A stretch of DNA of 64,000 nucleotides. It comes from Bacteroides sp. 51. Lineage in GTDB: Bacteria; Bacteroidota; Bacteroidia; Bacteroidales; Bacteroidaceae. Positions within the stretch are counted from its first letter, which is position 1, and each line of letters opens with the position of its first letter. Below the pieces are notes generated by a model. That model was given only the letters and a program-made list of their open reading frames with translations. It did not search any database and was not told where the DNA came from. Where the stretch lies: assembly GCF_010500965.1 (NCBI RefSeq), contig NZ_QVMI01000025.1, positions 1 through 64,000 on the forward strand, written 5' to 3'. Position numbers and translations under genes: made by a program. Shown in pieces: positions 8,999 to 20,933 of this stretch.

Positions 8999-9670
8999 GT
9001 AAGTCACTTTTGCCTGAATAGTGGAATGAGCCGACCGGGAGAAAGGGTCTTTCTTTGCATTACCATAAAAATCAGAAAGAGCAAAGTAGTATCTTCCTTC
9101 TAAAAGAAAGTTCCCTGCTTTGGTACGTAACTCCAAACCAGCTCCTCCTAATATACCATAGTCGAATTTATTATCAGCCATTTTTCCATATTGTACCTTA
9201 ACTTGGGTGTTCGGTTCCCATTTATCTCCTGTATATTCATACTTTTCAGTTTCATTCAATAAAATGCCAATCTGAGGGCCCAAGTTCAGGAAAAACTGTA
9301 CACCTCTATCTTTACCAAAAGCCAGGTGTGCCAGAAGAGGGATTTCTATATAATCCATTGTACGGCTATAAGAATCTGTAGATTCTTCATACTCTTCTTT
9401 CCATCCGTGTTGGGAATAGTTAAGCTCCATTTGAATCCCACAGATCATTGCAAAATACTTTTCGGAAATATACCTGGCAGTCAGCCCTCCGGTTATTCCC
9501 ATCAAACTACCTTGTTTTATAGTAGGGGTAAATGACACGCTGTTTATATTAATACCACCGTTCACACCAACGGCAAAATTATTACGCATTTCTCCCACCT
9601 GCGCCATAGCAGGTAAGCAAAGAAGCACCAATAGTATACTTATGAATATTTTTGATTGTAGACGTATCAT
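8978..9670 (-). CDS. Outer-membrane beta-barrel protein (PorT-like)
   Basis: A signal peptide (cleavage after AMAQ near residue 24) precedes a barrel-like sequence of alternating strands such as NFAVGVNGGINI, FFLNLGPQIGILL and FLLEGRYYFALSDF, ending in an aromatic-poor strand. Length (230 residues) suits an 8-stranded outer-membrane barrel of the OMP_b-brl_2/PorT type. It starts 21 bp after the LysM/periplasmic-binding gene and is probably co-transcribed with it. The exact role is not recognisable. Confidence 0.75.
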   Translation of the reverse strand: MIRLQSKIFISILLVLLCLPAMAQVGEMRNNFAVGVNGGININSVSFTPTIKQGSLMGITGGLTARYISEKYFAMICGIQMELNYSQHGWKEEYEESTDSYSRTMDYIEIPLLAHLAFGKDRGVQFFLNLGPQIGILLNETEKYEYTGDKWEPNTQVKVQYGKMADNKFDYGILGGAGLELRTKAGNFLLEGRYYFALSDFYGNAKKDPFSRSAHSTIQAKVTYLFDISK

Positions 9671-9691
9671 TATAATATTTTCTATCGATTT

Positions 9692-11485
9692 TTATTCGAA
9701 ATCCAGCTTGATCAGTTCAAAGTCTTTCGTAAAGTGAATAAAGAATACTTTTTTATTAATAAATCCTCCCCAGTTATTCACACGCTCAAATTTAAAGCCG
9801 GTTTGGACCGGAGTTAAATCAATCGATGAAAGGTTCTGCTCCAATCCTGTTCCATATTTCTCCAATCCTGTAAGAAAAAACAAGCCAGTATCAAACCCTA
9901 ACATACCGTACTTAGGATAATTGGGAAGCATCTCTTTAGAATACCACCTACGATATGACTGGTTAAATGCTTTTGCCGCAGGAAGCAGGTTACTCGTATA
10001 AAATGAGGAATAAAAATAGGTATTCAATTCAAAGAAACTCTCTAAGTTATCGTTGATATGGGTTTGCCATTCCGGATAACCAAAAAGGCTAATGTTTGTT
10101 GTAGGGTTCTCCTTCACCAGTATTTTTAACTGTGGCATTATTTTATTCAAGGTAATTGCGTTGCCGGATGTTGGAATAAAAACATTATCTTTATCGCTTC
10201 TTAATGCACTATTTATTGCAGCTTGTGAAAGGTTCACTCCATTTACTATCTGCATTGGAATGCCTTTCCTACTCAATTCCATTTTCAGCCCTTGAATAAA
10301 CTCGCTCTTGTCTTTATCTTCCGTGTGCATATCCAGAATAATCACATTTGCATTAGGGAACTGACGGGTAAAATGCTCGTAAACCTCTGAATACAAATAA
10401 GATTGTGTAGTATTAACCTGATAAATATGGCTATTCTGAAAAACTTCATCATCTTTCAGTATAGGAATAACCAGGCGTATATCATGCTCGTCGGCAAATG
10501 TTGCCAATGGGTGAATATGCTGTTTGTAAAGCGGGCCAAATATAATATCCATGTTCTTTAGCTCTTCTTTGGCAAGGATAGGTGTAACAGATGCATTTTC
10601 ACCACCCGAATCATAAACATAAAGATCAATAGAAGTTCCTTTACGCTTCAAACTATCTACAGCCAGCAGAAATCCCTCATAATATTCTATCATACGAGCC
10701 GCATCGCTTTTACGCCCATCGTGAGTAAGGAATGGTAAAATTAAAGCAGCCTTTATGGTGTTTATAGAGTGAACCGCTTCCTTGTTTTCACGGAATAAAT
10801 CGCGGTTGGATGGTGGTATGATAAAATCCGGATTCTTTGCCGGAACCACCACTGTAGATGTTTTAGGATAAGGAATACATAAAAGTTGCCCCTTTTTCAT
10901 TCCTTCTTTCAGTTCCGGATTTGCTTCAATTAATTCCTGTTCTGTTATTTTATATTCGCGGCTGACACTGAAAATCGTTTCTTTACGTTTTACCTTGTGC
11001 ATCTCTTTACAGCGGGGCTTTACTTCGGGCTGAACCTGAGGAATCTCTGTGTTTTCAACAGTAGGAACAGGGACAGTAGTACTTGTGGCAGCAGAAGGAA
11101 TACGTATAACCTGACCTGCTTTGAATGTCTCAACACTCAACCCCGGGTTTTCATCACAAATATCTTTTACGGAAACATTATAAGTTACGGATAATCTATA
11201 TAAATTCTCTCCTGGCTGTATAGTGTGAAAAGCCGGTTGCTGTTCTACACTTATTGTTTGTGGAATTTTTAGCGTTTGTCCGGCATATATTTTTTCTTCA
11301 CTTCCCGGATTTAATCGTATGATTTCAGTTTTAGAGATGTTGTACATACTTGAAATTGAATAAAGGCTTTGTCCTTTTTCAACCGTATGCAAGAAGTAAG
11401 ATGTGTTTTCCTGAGCTTTAAGTGCTGTTATAGAAAGGCTACTAACCAGCAAAATAAATAGGATTTGTGTTATAGATTTCATCAA
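9692..11485 (-). CDS. LysM (three copies) and periplasmic-binding-fold protein
   Basis: This 597-residue exported protein has a signal peptide (cleavage after ALKAQ, about residue 24), then three LysM modules at about residues 30-76, 85-130 and 160-205 (signatures VEKGQSLYSISSMY, IQPGENLYRLSVTY, VKRKETIFSVSREY). The rest, from about residue 240, resembles a type-1 periplasmic ligand-binding domain of the amino-acid receptor class (AALILPFLTHDG; IFGPLYKQHIHPLA). LysM modules hold it to peptidoglycan. The lack of an ABC permease nearby argues against classical transport. Similar proteins are widespread in Bacteroidales with no proven role. Confidence 0.82.
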   Translation of the reverse strand: MMKSITQILFILLVSSLSITALKAQENTSYFLHTVEKGQSLYSISSMYNISKTEIIRLNPGSEEKIYAGQTLKIPQTISVEQQPAFHTIQPGENLYRLSVTYNVSVKDICDENPGLSVETFKAGQVIRIPSAATSTTVPVPTVENTEIPQVQPEVKPRCKEMHKVKRKETIFSVSREYKITEQELIEANPELKEGMKKGQLLCIPYPKTSTVVVPAKNPDFIIPPSNRDLFRENKEAVHSINTIKAALILPFLTHDGRKSDAARMIEYYEGFLLAVDSLKRKGTSIDLYVYDSGGENASVTPILAKEELKNMDIIFGPLYKQHIHPLATFADEHDIRLVIPILKDDEVFQNSHIYQVNTTQSYLYSEVYEHFTRQFPNANVIILDMHTEDKDKSEFIQGLKMELSRKGIPMQIVNGVNLSQAAINSALRSDKDNVFIPTSGNAITLNKIMPQLKILVKENPTTNISLFGYPEWQTHINDNLESFFELNTYFYSSFYTSNLLPAAKAFNQSYRRWYSKEMLPNYPKYGMLGFDTGLFFLTGLEKYGTGLEQNLSSIDLTPVQTGFKFERVNNWGGFINKKVFFIHFTKDFELIKLDFE

Positions 11486-11514
11486 CGATGTTTTAATAAG
11501 TTTTATTCAAGGCG

Positions 11515-11522
11515 CAAATGTA
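11515..11522 (-). promoter_or_regulatory. -7 element of the LysM/binding-protein operon
   Basis: The complement of CAAATGTA reads TACATTTG, 30 bp before the start at 11485. No good -33 element is visible. Confidence 0.5.
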
Positions 11523-11628
11523 CAAATTATACCAAACATTTTCATCATTAATTGAGTTAAGAACTTAAAAACTCATAATTCAATTGCACTTAAAAAGAAA
11601 AAGAAATCTTTATTTCGACTGGAAACAC

Positions 11629-11636
11629 TAATTTTG
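11629..11636 (+). promoter_or_regulatory. -7 element of uvrA
   Basis: TAATTTTG matches the consensus 70 bp before uvrA. The first palindrome of family A (11655-11681) would lie in the leader of this transcript. Confidence 0.5.
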
Positions 11637-11654
11637 TATTCCTTTTGGCGAGCG

Positions 11655-11681
11655 GCGGCAAGGTGCCGCACCCAAGTTCTT
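11655..11681 (+). repeat. GC-rich palindrome, family A, copy 1
   Basis: A GCGGCA-AGG-TGCCGC hairpin is followed by ACCCAAGTTCTT. Positions 11658-11681 are identical to 16766-16789, and the hairpin core recurs inverted at 16882-16897. This copy is the only one upstream of a gene (uvrA). Confidence 0.8.
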
Positions 11682-11705
11682 TTTTATTTAGATTTATAAT
11701 AGATA

Positions 11706-14555
11706 ATGCAGGAAACAGAATATATTAACGTGTACGGTGCACGTGTACACAACCTTAAAAACATTGATGCTGAAATGCCCCGCAATAGCCTGACGGTGAT
11801 AACGGGGTTAAGTGGAAGTGGTAAATCATCGTTGGCTTTTGATACGATCTTCGCAGAGGGACAACGCCGTTATATCGAAACATTTTCAGCTTATGCGCGT
11901 AACTTTCTGGGCAATCTGGAACGCCCCGATGTAGATAAAATCACTGGTTTAAGTCCGGTTATCTCCATAGAACAAAAAACTACAAATAAAACCCCCCGTT
12001 CCACCGTAGGTACTACGACCGAGATTTACGACTACCTCCGCCTTCTTTTTGCACGCGCAGGCGAGGCATACTCTTATCTATCCGGAGAGAAGATGGTGAA
12101 ATATACCGAAGAGCAAATTCTGGACTTAATTCTGAAGGAGTATAACGGTAAGAAGATTTTTATGCTGGCACCCTTAGTACGCACCCGTAAAGGACACTAT
12201 AAAGAGCTCTTTGAACATGTCCGTAAAAAGGGCTATCTCTATGTGCGTGTTGATGGAGAAGTACGCGAGATTAAACATGGCATGAAGCTTGACCGCTATA
12301 AGAACCATGATATTGAAGTGGTTATCGATAAAATGGTTGTTTCTGATAAAGACGATAAGCGGTTAAAACAAAGCGTTGCCACAGCTATGCGACAAGGAGA
12401 TGGCCTGATTATGATTCTGGATGCAAATTCCATGGAAACCCGTCACTACAGCAAGCAATTAATGTCTCCATTATCCGGATTATCCTATAAGGAACCGGCA
12501 CCGCACAATTTCTCTTTTAACTCTCCGCAAGGTGCATGCCCTAAGTGTAAAGGACTTGGAGTAATTAATCAGATAGATGTAGATAAGGTTATACCAGACA
12601 AAGGGTTATCTATTCACGATGGTGGTATAGCTCCACTCGGTAAGTATAAGAATTCTATGATATTCTGGCAAATATCAGCCTTATTGGAAAAGTATGAAGC
12701 AACGCTAAAAACACCGATAAAAGATTTGGGTGATGAAGTGATCGAAGAAATTCTATATGGCTCCGACGATCGTATTAAAATCAAAAGCTCATTGATCGGA
12801 ACTTCATCGGATTATTTTGTTACCTATGAAGGGGTTGTAAAGTACATCCATATGTTACAGGAAAAGGATGCTTCTGCAACTGCACAAAAATGGGCGGACC
12901 AGTTTGCCCGTACCACCACTTGTCCGGAATGTAATGGTGCTCGTTTGAACAAAGAAGCGCTTTCTTTCCGTATACACGATAAGAACATCTATGAATTAGC
13001 TACAATGGACAATTCGGAGCTTTACGAGTGGCTGATGCATGTTGATGAGCATCTATCTGAAAAACAAAGGCTTATTGCTTCTGAAATCCTGAAAGAAATA
13101 CGTACACGCCTCAAATTCCTGTTAGATGTAGGGTTGGATTATCTTTCGTTGAACCGGGGTTCCGTTTCTTTATCCGGTGGTGAGAGTCAGCGTATACGAT
13201 TGGCTACTCAGATCGGTTCCCAACTGGTTAATGTACTTTATATATTAGACGAACCTAGTATCGGGCTTCACCAACGGGATAACCTGCGACTTATCAATTC
13301 ATTGAAAGAGTTGCGCGACATGGGTAATTCGGTCATTGTGGTTGAACATGACAAAGATATGATGCTCGCCGCTGACTATGTTATCGACATGGGTCCTAAA
13401 GCCGGTAGGCTGGGAGGGGAGGTTGTGTTTGAAGGAACTCCCGAAGCTATGCTGAAAACAGAAACATTGACTTCACAGTACCTGAACGGGGAAAAAGCGA
13501 TAGAAATACCCCGGAAAAGACGCCCGGGCAATGGTAAATCTATTTGGTTGCGTGGAGCAAAAGGGAATAACCTGAAGAATGTAGATGTAGAGTTTCCGTT
13601 AGGCAAACTGATTTGTGTAACAGGGGTATCCGGAAGCGGTAAATCCACCTTAATTAATGAAACCCTGCAACCTATATTGTCGCAAAAGTTCTATCGTTCT
13701 TTACAAGACCCGCTGGAATACGATTCCATAGAAGGTTTGGAACATATAGACAAGGTAGTAAATGTAGACCAAGCTCCGCTGGGGCGTACACCACGTTCAA
13801 ATCCGGCAACTTACACCGGTGTATTCTCCGATATACGTAATTTGTTTGTAGAACTTCCCGAAGCAAAGATCAGAGGATATAAACCCGGTCGTTTTTCATT
13901 TAATGTAACCGGAGGAAGATGTGAAGCATGCTCGGGCAATGGTTACAAAACAATTGAAATGAACTTCCTGCCGGATGTGTACGTTCCTTGCGAAATATGT
14001 CATGGCAAACGCTATAACCGTGAAACTTTAGAGGTCCGGTTTAAAGGAAAATCCATAGCCGATGTACTCGATATGACCATCAACCGCGCTGTAGAGTTTT
14101 TCGAGAACGTGCCACAAATCCTGAATAAGATTAAAGTCATACAGGAAGTAGGGCTAGGGTATATTAAGCTCGGACAATCATCAACTACACTATCCGGTGG
14201 AGAAAGCCAACGGGTTAAGCTTGCAACAGAACTCTCCAAACGGGATACAGGTAAGACTGTATATATTTTAGATGAGCCTACCACCGGACTTCATTTTGAG
14301 GATATCCGTGTACTGATGAATGTATTAAATAAATTGGTAGACAAAGGCAATACGGTTATCGTCATCGAACATAATCTGGATGTGATTAAGATGGCCGACT
14401 ATATTATTGATATGGGACCCGAAGGGGGAAAAGGAGGAGGAGAGTTGCTCAGTTTCGGTACTCCGGAAGAAGTTGCAAAGAGTAAAAAAGGCTATACTCC
14501 TAAGTTCCTTCGTGAAGAATTGGCGGCAACACGTCAATCCAAGGCTTCCGTTTAA
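11706..14555 (+). CDS. uvrA: Excinuclease ABC subunit A
   Basis: UvrA is the damage-sensing ATPase of nucleotide excision repair, loading UvrB on lesions. The 949-residue protein has both ABC halves: first Walker [10 protein letters not shown] near residue 34 with signature LSGGESQRI, second Walker [10 protein letters not shown] near residue 640 with signature LSGGESQRV, and zinc modules including CPKCKG, CPECNG and the [20 protein letters not shown] pair. The start ATG at 11706 gives the canonical N terminus. uvrB is not in the window. ybaK follows 39 bp later on the same strand. Confidence 0.97.
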   Translation: MQETEYINVYGARVHNLKNIDAEMPRNSLTVITGLSGSGKSSLAFDTIFAEGQRRYIETFSAYARNFLGNLERPDVDKITGLSPVISIEQKTTNKTPRSTVGTTTEIYDYLRLLFARAGEAYSYLSGEKMVKYTEEQILDLILKEYNGKKIFMLAPLVRTRKGHYKELFEHVRKKGYLYVRVDGEVREIKHGMKLDRYKNHDIEVVIDKMVVSDKDDKRLKQSVATAMRQGDGLIMILDANSMETRHYSKQLMSPLSGLSYKEPAPHNFSFNSPQGACPKCKGLGVINQIDVDKVIPDKGLSIHDGGIAPLGKYKNSMIFWQISALLEKYEATLKTPIKDLGDEVIEEILYGSDDRIKIKSSLIGTSSDYFVTYEGVVKYIHMLQEKDASATAQKWADQFARTTTCPECNGARLNKEALSFRIHDKNIYELATMDNSELYEWLMHVDEHLSEKQRLIASEILKEIRTRLKFLLDVGLDYLSLNRGSVSLSGGESQRIRLATQIGSQLVNVLYILDEPSIGLHQRDNLRLINSLKELRDMGNSVIVVEHDKDMMLAADYVIDMGPKAGRLGGEVVFEGTPEAMLKTETLTSQYLNGEKAIEIPRKRRPGNGKSIWLRGAKGNNLKNVDVEFPLGKLICVTGVSGSGKSTLINETLQPILSQKFYRSLQDPLEYDSIEGLEHIDKVVNVDQAPLGRTPRSNPATYTGVFSDIRNLFVELPEAKIRGYKPGRFSFNVTGGRCEACSGNGYKTIEMNFLPDVYVPCEICHGKRYNRETLEVRFKGKSIADVLDMTINRAVEFFENVPQILNKIKVIQEVGLGYIKLGQSSTTLSGGESQRVKLATELSKRDTGKTVYILDEPTTGLHFEDIRVLMNVLNKLVDKGNTVIVIEHNLDVIKMADYIIDMGPEGGKGGGELLSFGTPEEVAKSKKGYTPKFLREELAATRQSKASV

Positions 14556-14594
14556 GATCTCTATACCTATATTGCATATATTACGCGAATTAAA

Positions 14595-15092
14595 ATGAAA
14601 ACTCCGAAGCGGCATGCTGCCACTAAGACTAATGCTGCAAGATTGCTTGATCAAGCTAAAATTGCATATGAGCTGATACCCTACGAAGTAGATGAAAGCG
14701 ATTTAAGTGCTACACATGTGGCAGAAACACTCGGGGAAAACGTAGATCAGGTATTTAAGACTTTGGTCTTGCATGGCGATAAAAGCGGGTATTTTGTATG
14801 TATTATCCCTGGCGACAAGGAATTAAACTTAAAACTTGCTGCTAAAGTCTCCGGTAATAAAAACTGTGCAATGATTCCAATGAAGGATTTGTTAGGAATA
14901 ACAGGATATATCAGAGGGGCATGTTCTCCTATTGGGATGAAAAAACATTTCCCTACTTATATCCACGAAACCTGTTTGGAATTTGATTTCATTTATGTTA
15001 GTGCGGGACAACGTGGGTTGCAAATTAAAGTAGCCCCTAAAGAATTAATTGACTTAGTACGGGCACAAGTTGAATGCCTCCTACATAATTAA
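14595..15092 (+). CDS. ybaK: Cys-tRNA(Pro)/Cys-tRNA(Cys) deacylase YbaK
   Basis: YbaK hydrolyses Cys-tRNA(Pro) mis-made by prolyl-tRNA synthetase. The 165-residue length and the segments VFKTLVLHGD, KELNLKLAAKV and GYIRGACSPIGMKK are characteristic, and the last contains the conserved Gly-Gly-loop-equivalent region and substrate-binding Ser/Pro of the INS/YbaK fold. It follows uvrA by 39 bp and may be co-transcribed. proS itself is in the window at 38839, far away. Confidence 0.92.
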   Translation: MKTPKRHAATKTNAARLLDQAKIAYELIPYEVDESDLSATHVAETLGENVDQVFKTLVLHGDKSGYFVCIIPGDKELNLKLAAKVSGNKNCAMIPMKDLLGITGYIRGACSPIGMKKHFPTYIHETCLEFDFIYVSAGQRGLQIKVAPKELIDLVRAQVECLLHN

Positions 15093-15158
15093 TATATGTT
15101 TCTAAACTTATATGCGATAAAAAGCGGTTGTTTTTTATGATATTTATCCAGTATCGGC

Positions 15159-15166
15159 TATATTTG
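15159..15166 (+). promoter_or_regulatory. -7 element of the peptide transporter gene
   Basis: TATATTTG matches the consensus, 53 bp before the ATG at 15219. Confidence 0.55.
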
Positions 15167-15218
15167 CATGTATATATTATAAAAATTCATTAATAATCAC
15201 ACTTAAATTATTAAATCT

Positions 15219-16763
15219 ATGTTTAGTAAACATCCTAAAGGATTAATCGGAGCCGCTCTTTCCAATATGGGGGAACGTTTCGGGTTTTACATTATGATGG
15301 CGATTTTATCGCTGTTTCTCATGTCTAAATTCGGATTAGAAAAGACAGAATCAACCATTATTTATTCTATATTTTATGCTCTGATCTATCTTTTAGCTTT
15401 AGCTGGCGGATTTATTGCCGATAAAACCAAGAAATACAAACAAACAATTCTTGCCGGGTTAGTATTAATGTCACTGGGCTATCTATTGATCGCTATACCT
15501 ACTCCAACACCGGTTCCTAACTTACCATTATATCTTACCCTGACCTGTATCGGTCTTTTTGTTATTGCATTTGGTAATGGCCTGTTTAAAGGTAACCTGC
15601 AAGCTGTTGTGGGTCAGATGTATGATAATAAAGATTTTGCCGATAAGCGTGATACGGGTTTCCAGATATTCTATATGTTCATCAATATCGGTGCATTATT
15701 TGCTCCGCTGATTGCAGTAGGTATCCGTAACTGGTGGGTAGGAGCAAATGGTTTTGCTTACAACCCCGACCTTCCTGCGCTATGCCATCAGTTTATTAAA
15801 GGTACAATCACTCCTGAGGCTTCTACGCGTTTTGCCGAACTTGCAACCGAAGTAAGTAAGGGTGGTGCTCCAGCCGATTTAGGTATCTTTGCCGGTCAAT
15901 ATCTGGATGTTTTCAACACCGGATTCCATTATGCATTTGGTGCTGCGATTGTAGCTATGCTTATTTCTTTAGTTATTTTTATTTCAAATAAGAATAAACT
16001 TCCCGATCCTGCTCTTAAAGCGGTTAATGCAAAAAAAGAAAGTGTAGCCGACAATGCTCCACAAATGTCGGCAGATGAGGTTAAGCAACGCCTGTATGCT
16101 TTGTTTGCAGTATTTGCCGTAGTTATATTCTTTTGGTTCTCATTCCATCAAAATGGAGTAACGTTGACATTCTTTGCCAATGATTATACCGATTTGAGCT
16201 TCCTAAGCTTCGATCTTGGTTTTACCACCATTGCAGGTGCCGAAGTGTTCCAATTCTTCAATCCATTCTTTGTTGTATTCCTTACTCCGGTAGTTATTGC
16301 TTTCTTTGGTTGGTTAAAAGCCCGCGGCAAAGAGCCTTCCACACCCAAGAAGATTGCAATTGGTATGGGTATTGCTGCCATCGCATTTGTTGTTATGGCT
16401 ATTGGTTCTTACGGATTACCCGATGCACAAACTGTAAAAGGAATGGGAGGACTTTCGGATGCTGCTCGTGTTACACCATTCTTATTGATTGGTACTTATC
16501 TGATCCTGACTATTGCCGAGTTATTCATTAGCCCATTAGGATTGTCATTCGTATCTAAAGTAGCACCTCCTCAATACCAGGGTATTATGCAAGGATGTTG
16601 GTTAGGCGCAACTGCACTTGGTAATCAATTGCTTATCTTAGGAACTATATTCTACGAAAATATTCCAATTTGGGCAACTTGGTGTGTATTTGTTGCAGCA
16701 TGTCTTATTTCTATGTTCACTATGCTTGGCATGCTGAAATGGCTGGAAAGAATAGCTAAATAG
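15219..16763 (+). CDS. POT-family proton-coupled peptide transporter
   Basis: This is a 514-residue inner-membrane major-facilitator protein of the POT/PTR2 family that imports di- and tripeptides with protons. The N-terminal NMGERFGFY (ExxER-type) motif, the GGFIADKTKKYK loop after helix 2 and the FQIFYMFINIGALFAPL segment (PTR2 signature) are visible. A longer loop near residues 190-225 and many hydrophobic segments fit 14 helices. The stop codon TAG directly abuts a family A palindrome, and a terminator follows. Confidence 0.93.
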   Translation: MFSKHPKGLIGAALSNMGERFGFYIMMAILSLFLMSKFGLEKTESTIIYSIFYALIYLLALAGGFIADKTKKYKQTILAGLVLMSLGYLLIAIPTPTPVPNLPLYLTLTCIGLFVIAFGNGLFKGNLQAVVGQMYDNKDFADKRDTGFQIFYMFINIGALFAPLIAVGIRNWWVGANGFAYNPDLPALCHQFIKGTITPEASTRFAELATEVSKGGAPADLGIFAGQYLDVFNTGFHYAFGAAIVAMLISLVIFISNKNKLPDPALKAVNAKKESVADNAPQMSADEVKQRLYALFAVFAVVIFFWFSFHQNGVTLTFFANDYTDLSFLSFDLGFTTIAGAEVFQFFNPFFVVFLTPVVIAFFGWLKARGKEPSTPKKIAIGMGIAAIAFVVMAIGSYGLPDAQTVKGMGGLSDAARVTPFLLIGTYLILTIAELFISPLGLSFVSKVAPPQYQGIMQGCWLGATALGNQLLILGTIFYENIPIWATWCVFVAACLISMFTMLGMLKWLERIAK

Positions 16764-16789
16764 CAGCAAGGTGCCGCACCCAAGTTCTT
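16764..16789 (+). repeat. GC-rich palindrome, family A, copy 2
   Basis: The repeat begins immediately after the transporter stop codon. Its 24 nt from 16766 are identical to 11658-11681; the left arm has one change (GCAGCA instead of GCGGCA). Confidence 0.8.
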
Positions 16790-16806
16790 AATACTGTAAT
16801 AATGTA

Positions 16807-16853
16807 AAAAAGAAAGAGACTAACCTCAATTCAGGATTAGTCTCTTTCTTTTT
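16807..16853. terminator. Bidirectional terminator between transporter and dnaJ
   Basis: Two perfect 17-nt arms (AAAAAGAAAGAGACTAA at 16807-16823, complement at 16837-16853) enclose a 13-nt loop, with A- and T-runs outside for termination in both directions. Confidence 0.88.
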
Positions 16854-16881
16854 ATAAACGTTTCGGCATCGAAACCTGGCA

Positions 16882-16897
16882 GCGGCACCTTGCCGCC
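16882..16897 (-). repeat. GC-rich palindrome, family A, copy 3 (inverted)
   Basis: On the minus strand GGCGGCAAGGTGCCGC starts on the last base of the dnaJ stop codon TAG. Copies 2 and 3 thus flank the terminator in inverted orientation, each against a stop codon. Confidence 0.75.
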
Positions 16898-18069
16898 TAG
16901 TCAAAGAAGCTCTTGAACTTCTTAAATATCTTTTCTTTAACCGATCCGCTGGGTTTGAAGTTATCTGCTGTTTCCAGTTTTTCCAGCGTACCTTTTTCTT
17001 CTTTATTTAAGGATTCGGGAACATAAATGCTGATGTTAACCAATAAGTCGCCCGTTCCATATCCATAGCCATTTACGCTTGGCAGCCCTTTGCCACGCAG
17101 ACGTAGGACTTTGCCAGGTTGTGTGCCCGGATCAATTTTTACTTTTACACGGCTGTCGATGGTGGGGATTTCTACGTTTCCGCCAAGGGCAGCTGTTGGG
17201 AAGCTTAACAATAGGTTATAGATCAGGTTATTGTCTTCGCGAATTAACTCCGGATGCTGCTCTTCCTGTACCTGGATAAGCAAATCGCCCGGCACACCAT
17301 TGTGCTTTCCGGCATTTCCTTTGCCACTCATAGAGAGTTGCATACCTTCGGCAACACCGGCAGGGATATTAACTGAAACTACCTCTTCGCCATGTACGAT
17401 TCCATCGCCACCGCAAACTTTACATTTGTTTTTAATGACCTTACCCTCACCGTTACAAGTGGGGCAGGTGCTGCGGGTTTGCATGGTTCCAAGAATGGTT
17501 TGTTGGTTGCGAATTACCGATCCGCTACCATTACAGGTTGCACAGGTTTCCGATCCTGAACTACCTTCTGCACCCGAACCATGACAATGGTTACAGACTA
17601 CATATTTCTTTAGTTTGAATTTCTTTTCTGCTCCGGTAGAAATTTCTTTCAGGTTCAGCTTCACCTTTACCCGAAGATCGGACCCACGGAAGCGACGTTG
17701 TTGCTGGCCACCGCCACCAAATCCGCCAAAACCACTGAATCCACCGAAGCCGCCACCGTGACCACCAAAGATATCGCCAAACATGGAGAATATATCGTCC
17801 ATAGACATACCACCACCAAATGGCCCACCATTTCCGGCAGCTCCACTCATTCCGGCATGGCCAAACTGGTCATAACGGGCGCGTTTATCGGGGTTGCTTA
17901 GTACATCGTATGCTTCGGCAGCTTCTTTGAACTTGTCTTCGGCCTCTTTATCACCCGGGTTCTTGTCCGGGTGATATTGGATGGCTTTCTTTCTATACGC
18001 TTTTTTTATTTCTTCAACTGTACATTCTTTGGTGACCTCAAGCACCTCGTAGTAGTCTCTTTTTGCCAT
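16897..18069 (-). CDS. dnaJ: Chaperone DnaJ
   Basis: DnaJ delivers unfolded proteins to DnaK and stimulates its ATPase. The 390-residue protein has the J domain with HPD at about residues 33-35, a Gly/Phe-rich stretch at about 75-120, four zinc repeats ([32 protein letters not shown]) and the C-terminal substrate-binding domains ([19 protein letters not shown]). It follows grpE by 10 bp on the same strand, a conserved grpE-dnaJ operon. Its stop codon abuts a GC-rich palindrome. Confidence 0.97.
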   Translation of the reverse strand: MAKRDYYEVLEVTKECTVEEIKKAYRKKAIQYHPDKNPGDKEAEDKFKEAAEAYDVLSNPDKRARYDQFGHAGMSGAAGNGGPFGGGMSMDDIFSMFGDIFGGHGGGFGGFSGFGGFGGGGQQQRRFRGSDLRVKVKLNLKEISTGAEKKFKLKKYVVCNHCHGSGAEGSSGSETCATCNGSGSVIRNQQTILGTMQTRSTCPTCNGEGKVIKNKCKVCGGDGIVHGEEVVSVNIPAGVAEGMQLSMSGKGNAGKHNGVPGDLLIQVQEEQHPELIREDNNLIYNLLLSFPTAALGGNVEIPTIDSRVKVKIDPGTQPGKVLRLRGKGLPSVNGYGYGTGDLLVNISIYVPESLNKEEKGTLEKLETADNFKPSGSVKEKIFKKFKSFFD

Positions 18070-18079
18070 AATTGTTTTT

Positions 18080-18643
18080 TTATTCTCCTACAACTACTTT
18101 TGCGTGACGAATCACTTTATCGTTCATTGTATATCCGGTTTGTACCGTATCGAGGATTTTGCCTTTCAATTCTTCCGCCGGGGCAGGTATTACTGCAATC
18201 GCTTCGTGGTAGTCCGTGTCCAGGGGTTGATCTTTTGTTTCGATAATCTTAACCCCGTTTTGTGCCAGGATGGAAATGAATTTGCTATAAATAAGGTCTA
18301 TTCCTTCTTTAATTGCAGCAACATCCGTAGCGGTTTCGGTTGTTTTTACCGCACGTTCCAGGTCGTCGATAACCGGTAGCATGGAAGTGATACTCTTTTC
18401 GCCGCCATTCAGGATGAGTTCTGCTTTTTCCTTCATGGTACGTTTGCGATAGTTGTCAAACTCGGCAGAAAGGCGTAGATATTTATCTTTATCTTCTTCG
18501 ATCTGTGCGTTGAGTTTCTCGATCTCTGCTTCAAGTTCTTCTTCTCTTGACAGAGGCTCATCGCTCATTGGCTCCTGCATATCAGGAGCGTCTTGCTCTA
18601 TCTGCTCTTCGAATTCTTCTTCGTGATCTTTCTTTGATTTCAT
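18080..18643 (-). CDS. grpE: Nucleotide exchange factor GrpE
   Basis: GrpE releases ADP from DnaK. The 187-residue protein has an acidic, charged N terminus, a long coiled coil (about residues 30-90, with [13 protein letters not shown]) and the C-terminal beta domain ending [14 protein letters not shown], all typical. It leads the grpE-dnaJ operon, with a -7 element about 92 bp upstream. I see no HrcA CIRCE-type operator upstream. Confidence 0.95.
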   Translation of the reverse strand: MKSKKDHEEEFEEQIEQDAPDMQEPMSDEPLSREEELEAEIEKLNAQIEEDKDKYLRLSAEFDNYRKRTMKEKAELILNGGEKSITSMLPVIDDLERAVKTTETATDVAAIKEGIDLIYSKFISILAQNGVKIIETKDQPLDTDYHEAIAVIPAPAEELKGKILDTVQTGYTMNDKVIRHAKVVVGE

Positions 18644-18734
18644 ATCAATATGTTTTTTATTTCTTATTAGTAAAGAGAGCTACTTCTCCTATAACAAAAA
18701 CCCTGCCAGTATGGTTGTTTCGGAAAAGAAAATG

Positions 18735-18742
18735 CAAAGGTA
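18735..18742 (-). promoter_or_regulatory. -7 element of grpE-dnaJ
   Basis: The complement of CAAAGGTA reads TACCTTTG, a good consensus match, 92 bp before the grpE start. Confidence 0.6.
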
Positions 18743-18798
18743 GTATAAATATGTCAGATTGGCACATAGTGCATAGCTCGTAATTCGACAAAAATGTC

Positions 18799-18806
18799 TA
18801 CCTTTG
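18799..18806 (+). promoter_or_regulatory. -7 element of the ABC-F gene
   Basis: TACCTTTG lies 31 bp before the ATG at 18837. Confidence 0.6.
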
Positions 18807-18830
18807 CGCCCGATTAACTATATTAAGTAA

Positions 18831-20456
<1,626 letters not shown>

Positions 20457-20459
20457 ACA

Positions 20460-20489
20460 TGTAGGGGCGGTTCACGAACCGCCCCTACA
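20460..20489. repeat. GC-rich palindrome, family B, copy 1
   Basis: Arms TGTAGGGGCGGTTC (20460-20473) and its exact complement (20476-20489) leave only 2 nt. It sits 3 nt after the ABC-F stop and 7 bp before the convergent HU stop, and may act as a bidirectional terminator. Related copies are at 23242-23265 and 40324-40344. Confidence 0.8.
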
Positions 20490-20496
20490 AAAGGAA

Positions 20497-20892
20497 TTAT
20501 TTGCTTTTCTTTGCCTCGCGCAACTCATATTTTATCCCCGCCAGCGCTCCACGCATATAACTATCTGCTTTGAAACAGACGCGTTGGGGTTTTACTTTGG
20601 CCGGCGTGCACTCTTCCGGCGTGGCGCAACCTTCGCTGCTGGCCGATACGGTAAACATTCCAAAACCTTTCAGATTCACCGAATCACCTTTCGACAGATG
20701 CTTGCTCGTAAGGCGGGCTACTGCACTGACTGCTGCAATAACATCTTCCTCGGTCAATGAACTGCGCACGGAGACTTCCCTGGCAATATAATCCAGGTCA
20801 ATGACTCCCGAGCTTACGGGTATTCCATAATACAAGGTCTTTTCTTCATTTCCACTCTTGTCTTTCTTAGAACGTACAACGTATTTTGCCAT
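20497..20892 (-). CDS. HU-family DNA-binding protein (long Bacteroidota type)
   Basis: The 131-residue protein carries an HU/IHF-type domain at about residues 30-120: LTEEDVIAAVSAVARLTSKHL for the helical part, then GDSVNLKGFGMFTVSAS for the strand and turn before the DNA-binding arms. The N-terminal extension (VRSKKDKSGN) and basic C terminus are typical of the HU-like group common in Bacteroidales, distinct from the 90-residue HU at 51425. It probably bends or coats DNA. Its predicted promoter at 21038-21045 gives a leader of about 140 nt filled with CCCGGG palindromes. Confidence 0.85.
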   Translation of the reverse strand: MAKYVVRSKKDKSGNEEKTLYYGIPVSSGVIDLDYIAREVSVRSSLTEEDVIAAVSAVARLTSKHLSKGDSVNLKGFGMFTVSASSEGCATPEECTPAKVKPQRVCFKADSYMRGALAGIKYELREAKKSK

Positions 20893-20933
20893 ATCAAAGC
20901 TGGTTTTTAGTTAATGCCTTATTCTTTAATTTT

